Of a DNA stretch of 8,977 nt, positions 5,194 through 8,977 are shown piece after piece; position 1 is the first letter of the stretch; the number at the start of each line of letters is the position of its first letter. A program made the position numbers and the translations under genes. This DNA comes from CAZFPA01 sp964520975. Its GTDB lineage: Bacteria > Bacillota > Negativicutes > Selenomonadales > Selenomonadaceae. Below the pieces are notes generated by a model. The model saw only the letters and a list, made by a program, of their open reading frames with translations, made no database searches and was not told where the DNA came from. The stretch covers positions 1 through 8,977 of the forward strand of contig CAZFPA010000068.1 of NCBI GenBank assembly GCA_964520975.1, read 5' to 3'.

Positions 5194-7605
5194 ATGGAGA
5201 ACAGAGAGCATTTTGGGGCACTGACGGAACGTATGCAGGCGTTTCGGGAAGCGGTCCTTGATGAAAAACCCTATATTGATGCAGAGCGTGCCCTGTTGGC
5301 TACGGAAGCCTATAAGGCGCATCAGAATCAGCCCAATGTGATGAAGCGGGCGCTCATGCTGCAGAATATCCTGGAAAAGATGAGCATCTATATCGAGGAT
5401 AAGACACGGATCGTTGGCAACCAGGCGACAAAGAATCGCAATGCACCGATCTTTCCGGAGTATACGATGGAGTTCGTCATGAAGGAACTGGATGCCTTTG
5501 AGAAACGGGATGGTGATGTATTCTATATCACGGAAAAGACCAAGGAACAGCTCCGTTCGATTGCTCCCTTCTGGGATAACAACAACCTGCGGGCCAGAGG
5601 AGAAGCCTTGCTGCCTGATGAGGTCAGCGTATTCATGGAGACCGGTGTGTTCGGCATGGAAGGCAAGCTGAACGCGGGGGATGCCCATCTGGCTGTCAAC
5701 TATGGGCGACTGCTGTCCGATGGCCTTCGGGGCTATGAGCAGCGGACACGGGAGCGCAAGGACGCACTGGATCTTACGGACCCGGACAGCGTAGATAAAT
5801 ATGTGTTCTATAAAGCCGTGCTCATCGTGATTGAGGCTGTCCATAGGTTTGCCCTCCGTTACGCGGCCCTTGCGGCGGAGCTGGCACAGGCGGAAAAGGA
5901 CGCGGGACGCCGGGCGGAGCTGGAAGAGATGTCCCGTATCTGCAGCAAGGTTCCCTATGAGGCGGCGGACTCTTTCCCGGAGGCGGTGCAGTCTGTGTGG
6001 TTCATCCAGCTCATTCTGCAGATCGAATCCAACGGGCATTCGCTTTCCTATGGCCGGTTTGATCAGTATATGTATCCGTACTATATAAAAGATATCCAGA
6101 CCGGAAAAATCACGGAAGCAGCGGCGATTGAGCTCTTGACCTGCCTGTGGATCAAGACGATGACCATCAATAAGGTGCGTTCCCAGTCGCATACACTGAG
6201 CTCGGCCGGTAGTCCGATGTATCAGAATGTAACGATTGGCGGGCAGACCGCGGAGAAAAAGGACGCGGTAAATGAGCTTTCCTTTGCCGTCCTGCGTTCA
6301 GTGGCACAGACCCGGCTTACGCAGCCTAACCTGACCGTGCGCTATCATCGTAATCTCAACAAAGCGTTTTTCGATGAATGCGTTGAGGTCATGAAGCTGG
6401 GCTTTGGCATGCCGGCGCTCAATAACGATGAGGTTATCATTCCTTCCTTCATGAACTGGGGTGTCCGGGAGGAGGATGCCTACAATTACAGTGCGATTGG
6501 CTGTGTGGAGACCGCGATTCCGGGGAAATGGGGCTATCGCTGCACGGGGATGTCCTATATCAATTTTCCGCGCGTGCTGCTCTGTGCGATGAATGATGGC
6601 GTGGATATGACTACGGGCAAGCGATTCACGAAGGGCTATGGCTATTTTACGGAAATGGAATCCTATGATCAGCTGCTGGCGGCCTGGGATCAGACGGTTC
6701 GTGAAATGACGCGATACAGCGTCATCGTCGAGAATGCTATTGACAAGGCTTCGGAACGGGATGTACCGGATGTTCTTTGCTCTGCGCTCACGGATGATTG
6801 TATTGGCCGCGGCAAAACGATCAAAGAAGGCGGCGCGGTCTATGATTTTATTTCCGGACTGCAGGTGGGCATTGCCAATATGGCCGATTCGCTGGCGGCA
6901 ATCAAAAAGCTGGTCTTTGAGGAAAAGCGCATTACGGCCCGGCAGCTTTGGGACGCAATACTGGACGACTTTACGTCACCGGAGAATCAGCGCATCCAGC
7001 AGCTCTTGCAGGCGGTGCCGAAATACGGTAATGATGATGACTCGGTAGATCAGCTGGTGGTGGAGGCCTATGATTCATATCTGGATGAAATCCGGAAATA
7101 TCCCAATACCCGCTATCAGCGCGGCCCTATTGGCGGTATCCGTTATGGAGGGACCTCTTCGATTTCGGCGAATGTCGGACAGGGGATGGGGACGATGGCG
7201 ACACCCGATGGCCGTAAGGCGCATGAGCCGCTGGCAGAGGGCTGTTCGCCGGCACATAATTCAGACAAGAATGGCCCGACAGCAGTGTTCAAGTCGGTAG
7301 CCAAGCTGCCAACCGAAAAGATCACGGGCGGCGTACTGCTGAATCAGAAGATGACACCCATGATGCTGGCAAACGAGGAGAACAAGCAGAAGCTGGAGCT
7401 GCTCATTGCGACCTTTTTCAATCGGCTGCACGGCTACCATGTGCAGTATAATATCGTATCACGGGAGACGCTGCTGGATGCCCAGGCTCATCCGGAAAAG
7501 CACAAGGATCTCATTGTGCGGGTAGCCGGCTACAGCGCTTTTTTCAATGTACTGTCCAAGGCCACGCAGGATGATATCATCGGTCGGACGGAGCAGTCTC
7601 TGTAA
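5194..7605 (+). CDS. Glycyl radical enzyme, YbiW/PflD type (formate C-acetyltransferase/glycerol dehydratase family)
   Basis: Encodes 803 complete residues. The C-terminal glycyl-radical motif is VRVAGYSAFF with the radical at Gly779. The thiyl cysteine is C437 in YSAIGCVETAIPGKWGY, with the general base E439 beside it. There is a single Cys, so it is not pyruvate formate-lyase, which has adjacent cysteines. H165 (GDAHL), H282 and S283 (ESNGHSLSYGRFDQY) align with the substrate-binding His/Ser of B12-independent glycerol dehydratase. However, GCVEP is replaced by GCVET, and the GWHD Asp of diol dehydratases is missing. This loop, the length (YbiW is about 810 residues from memory) and the adjacent fsa and activase genes point to the YbiW/PflD clade, reported to open 1,5-anhydrohexitol 6-phosphates to 1-deoxyfructose 6-phosphate. 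The exact sugar (glucitol or mannitol) cannot be assigned. GGGGAGG lies seven bases before the ATG. Oxygen-sensitive, cytoplasmic, activated by the protein at 3381-4289. Confidence 0.92.
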   Translation: MENREHFGALTERMQAFREAVLDEKPYIDAERALLATEAYKAHQNQPNVMKRALMLQNILEKMSIYIEDKTRIVGNQATKNRNAPIFPEYTMEFVMKELDAFEKRDGDVFYITEKTKEQLRSIAPFWDNNNLRARGEALLPDEVSVFMETGVFGMEGKLNAGDAHLAVNYGRLLSDGLRGYEQRTRERKDALDLTDPDSVDKYVFYKAVLIVIEAVHRFALRYAALAAELAQAEKDAGRRAELEEMSRICSKVPYEAADSFPEAVQSVWFIQLILQIESNGHSLSYGRFDQYMYPYYIKDIQTGKITEAAAIELLTCLWIKTMTINKVRSQSHTLSSAGSPMYQNVTIGGQTAEKKDAVNELSFAVLRSVAQTRLTQPNLTVRYHRNLNKAFFDECVEVMKLGFGMPALNNDEVIIPSFMNWGVREEDAYNYSAIGCVETAIPGKWGYRCTGMSYINFPRVLLCAMNDGVDMTTGKRFTKGYGYFTEMESYDQLLAAWDQTVREMTRYSVIVENAIDKASERDVPDVLCSALTDDCIGRGKTIKEGGAVYDFISGLQVGIANMADSLAAIKKLVFEEKRITARQLWDAILDDFTSPENQRIQQLLQAVPKYGNDDDSVDQLVVEAYDSYLDEIRKYPNTRYQRGPIGGIRYGGTSSISANVGQGMGTMATPDGRKAHEPLAEGCSPAHNSDKNGPTAVFKSVAKLPTEKITGGVLLNQKMTPMMLANEENKQKLELLIATFFNRLHGYHVQYNIVSRETLLDAQAHPEKHKDLIVRVAGYSAFFNVLSKATQDDIIGRTEQSL

Positions 7606-7615
7606 TAGCTGAATC

Positions 7616-7661
7616 AAGCAGGTGGAAAAGCATAAAGTTGCTGCCGCCTGCTTTTTTGTTT
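7616..7661 (+). terminator. Rho-independent terminator of the aldolase-GRE operon
   Basis: AAGCAGGTGG (7616-7625) pairs with CCGCCTGCTT (7644-7653) through ten consecutive pairs, one of them T-G. The loop is 18 bases. The stem is followed by TTTTTTGTTTT. It begins 11 bp after the GRE stop. Confidence 0.88.
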
Positions 7662-7662
7662 T

Positions 7663-7756
7663 GCCGGCAGCAGTACAAGGCGAAACCAATGTCCCCGCCT
7701 TCGCTGCGCGGTGCAGCTGGTCCCTTGTGGGAAACACGGATTGGAATAAGTTTACG
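7663..7756. other. Structured intergenic stretch between GRE terminator and GGDEF gene
   Basis: No gene here. CGGCAGCA (7665-7672) could pair back to TGCTGCCG in the terminator loop and stem (7639-7646). CCAAT (7686-7690) and ATTGG (7740-7744) bound a 59-bp stretch with nested short dyads: GCTGC/GCAGC at 7703-7717 and TCCC/GGGA at 7721-7732. It is more GC-rich than the flanking AT-rich promoter. It may be a dispersed intergenic repeat, but only one copy lies in the window. Confidence 0.25.
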
Positions 7757-7786
7757 TTGCTAAAATTTGAATGATGGCGTTATAAT
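7757..7786 (+). promoter_or_regulatory. Promoter of the GGDEF gene
   Basis: TATAAT at 7781-7786 is a perfect -10 box. The best -35 is TTGCTA (7757-7762), four of six matches, with an 18-base spacer. The start would be near 7793, about 35 bases before the ATG. Confidence 0.6.
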
Positions 7787-7827
7787 TTAAGTGAGATAGA
7801 AATTTCTGACAGCAGGGGGACAGGCTT

Positions 7828-8977
7828 ATGTCTGAGGCCATTGATATAGCGATTTATAAGGATATTTTTTCCTGCGAGAATATTGGAATCATCGTTTGGG
7901 ACCTGGCAACGGATGCGGTCCTCTATGATGAAACTCTGGAGAAAATCCTGGGGGATGCTGTGCAAAAGGAGCATTTTTCCCAGGTGCTGATGAACCGGGT
8001 CCGTGTGCATCCCAACGATCATCATCTGCTGCTGGAACTGCTGGCGTTCCTGAGCCGCACCCATAAGGAATATCGGGACAGCAAATGCAGCATGGTCTTT
8101 GAATATCGGATGCTGGGGACGGATGGGGTATACCACTGGTTCCATTTACGGCAGCTTGTCTATTTCAAGGGAGACTATCCCTATAAGGCGGTAGGTGTTC
8201 TGCGTAATACCGATGAGGAACGGCGCCAGCAGGAGGAACTGCGGAATCGGGCCGAGCGCGACCCGATGACCGGTCTGTATAACAAGGAACGGGTCCGGGA
8301 GTTGATCGAGGCAGCTTTGCAGGTAGCCGATACGGAAAATGCGCTGCTCGTACTGGATATGGATGGCTTTAAACAGGTAAACGATCAGCTTGGCCATTTA
8401 GCAGGGGACGCGGTCATATCGGATATGGCGCTGAGCCTGCAGGAGGTGTTTCGCCGGACGGATATCCTGGGGCGTATCGGCGGGGATGAATTTGTCGTTC
8501 TTGTACGTGATACGGTAGGGGATACAGCCTTTATCATGGATCGCTGTGATCAGCTGCGGAAGCTGCTGCGCAGAAGTTTCACACAGGGAAAAAAGGAGAT
8601 TCATGTCACCGGCAGCATCGGCATTGCTTTGGCTCCGCAGGATGGAACTACCTATGCGGCGTTGTTTGCCTGTGCGGATGCTGCGCTCTATCGGGCAAAA
8701 AGGCTCGGGCGTGATACACAGGTCTTTTATGAGCCGCATTTCGAGAATTCTCAGGAAGCGCGGGTGCTGGCTGGGATTGAGCCGGGCGCGGAAAGCGCTT
8801 TGCTGGAACATCCGGTAGAATATATTTTTCAGATGCTGTATGAGACAAAGGATGCAGATATTACGGTTAAGCTGCTCCTGGAGATATTTGCAAAATATTT
8901 CCATGTGCATCGGGTGTATATTTATCAGATGTTTGAGGAGAATTATTGGTCGCAGTGTATTTTTGAATGGCGCGCGG
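7828..8977 (+). CDS. Diguanylate cyclase: PAS-GGDEF plus start of a GAF-like domain (3' end outside window)
   Basis: An open frame of 383 codons starts at ATG 7828, seven bases after AGGGGGA (7814-7820), and runs off the end. Residues 1-130 look like a PAS sensor: conserved IVWDLATD strand, a middle HPND, and the PAC-like FEYRMLGTDGVYHWFHLR ending in VGVLRNTDE. A short charged helix (131-144) links to the GGDEF domain (about 145-300): DPMTGLYNK, metal site DMDGFKQVND (D177), and an intact GGDEF signature at 218-222. R209-x-x-D212, five residues before it, is the c-di-GMP inhibitory site, so product feedback is expected. From about residue 330 a GAF-like domain begins (LLLEIFAKYFHVHRVYIYQMFEE) and is cut by the window. 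No membrane segment is seen, so the visible part is cytoplasmic. It makes c-di-GMP from two GTP. It has its own promoter and is separated from the GRE operon by a terminator. Confidence 0.88.
   Translation, partial: MSEAIDIAIYKDIFSCENIGIIVWDLATDAVLYDETLEKILGDAVQKEHFSQVLMNRVRVHPNDHHLLLELLAFLSRTHKEYRDSKCSMVFEYRMLGTDGVYHWFHLRQLVYFKGDYPYKAVGVLRNTDEERRQQEELRNRAERDPMTGLYNKERVRELIEAALQVADTENALLVLDMDGFKQVNDQLGHLAGDAVISDMALSLQEVFRRTDILGRIGGDEFVVLVRDTVGDTAFIMDRCDQLRKLLRRSFTQGKKEIHVTGSIGIALAPQDGTTYAALFACADAALYRAKRLGRDTQVFYEPHFENSQEARVLAGIEPGAESALLEHPVEYIFQMLYETKDADITVKLLLEIFAKYFHVHRVYIYQMFEENYWSQCIFEWRA

Noticed and set aside
4606..6192. Long 528-codon minus-strand open frame opposite the aldolase and GRE genes
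   Set aside because: It is the antisense of two clear genes and crosses their boundary. It shows no recognisable domain, and the opposite strand carries all catalytic motifs. Its openness follows from the codon bias of the sense genes.
5194..7605. Pyruvate formate-lyase or glycerol dehydratase as the specific function
   Set aside because: There is only one active-site Cys (GCVET), whereas PFL has adjacent cysteines. The GWHD Asp of glycerol and propanediol dehydratases is absent.
7780..8910. Three consecutive minus-strand open frames at the right end
   Set aside because: They are shadows of the plus-strand PAS-GGDEF gene, whose GGDEF motif, ribosome binding site and promoter are clear.

Overview
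The window reads as chromosomal DNA of an anaerobic, low-to-mid GC Bacillota-type bacterium. The evidence is strong AGGAGG-like ribosome binding sites, near-consensus sigma-70-type promoters with 17-bp spacers, Rho-independent terminators, an oxygen-sensitive glycyl radical enzyme with its activase, and a flavodoxin. A gut Negativicute is a reasonable guess, but this is inference; no rRNA or other marker gene is present. I see no mobile element, tRNA or CRISPR array.

Left part (1-3329): the 3' end of a flavodoxin gene, then a TetR-family regulator on the minus strand (356-907). Divergent from it is a 12-helix MFS transporter that most likely starts at a TTG codon (1052-2212). The 144-bp gap between these two starts carries a good promoter for the transporter and three inverted repeats. 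One of them is a perfect 7-2-7 palindrome on the predicted transcription start. A probable three-gene operon follows: a 58-residue membrane peptide, a carboxymuconolactone-decarboxylase/AhpD-fold protein and a single-domain cupin.

Centre (3336-7661): a glycyl radical enzyme (GRE) module. The GRE activase is on the minus strand. It is transcribed divergently from a fructose-6-phosphate-aldolase-type transaldolase and an 803-residue GRE. The two promoters are back to back with -35 hexamers one base apart. Gene content matches the E. coli ybiW-ybiY-fsaA locus. The GRE has the GCVET/GKWGY active-site loop that I associate with the YbiW/PflD clade rather than pyruvate formate-lyase or glycerol dehydratase. 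The likely role is therefore anaerobic 'anhydroglycolysis': a 1,5-anhydrohexitol 6-phosphate is opened to 1-deoxyfructose 6-phosphate, which the aldolase splits to glyceraldehyde 3-phosphate and hydroxyacetone. No sugar importer, kinase/PTS or hydroxyacetone reductase (GldA) lies in the window. Strong terminators bound the module on both sides.

Right end (7662-8977): a structured intergenic stretch, then a diguanylate cyclase (PAS-GGDEF followed by the start of a GAF-like domain) that runs off the end of the window.
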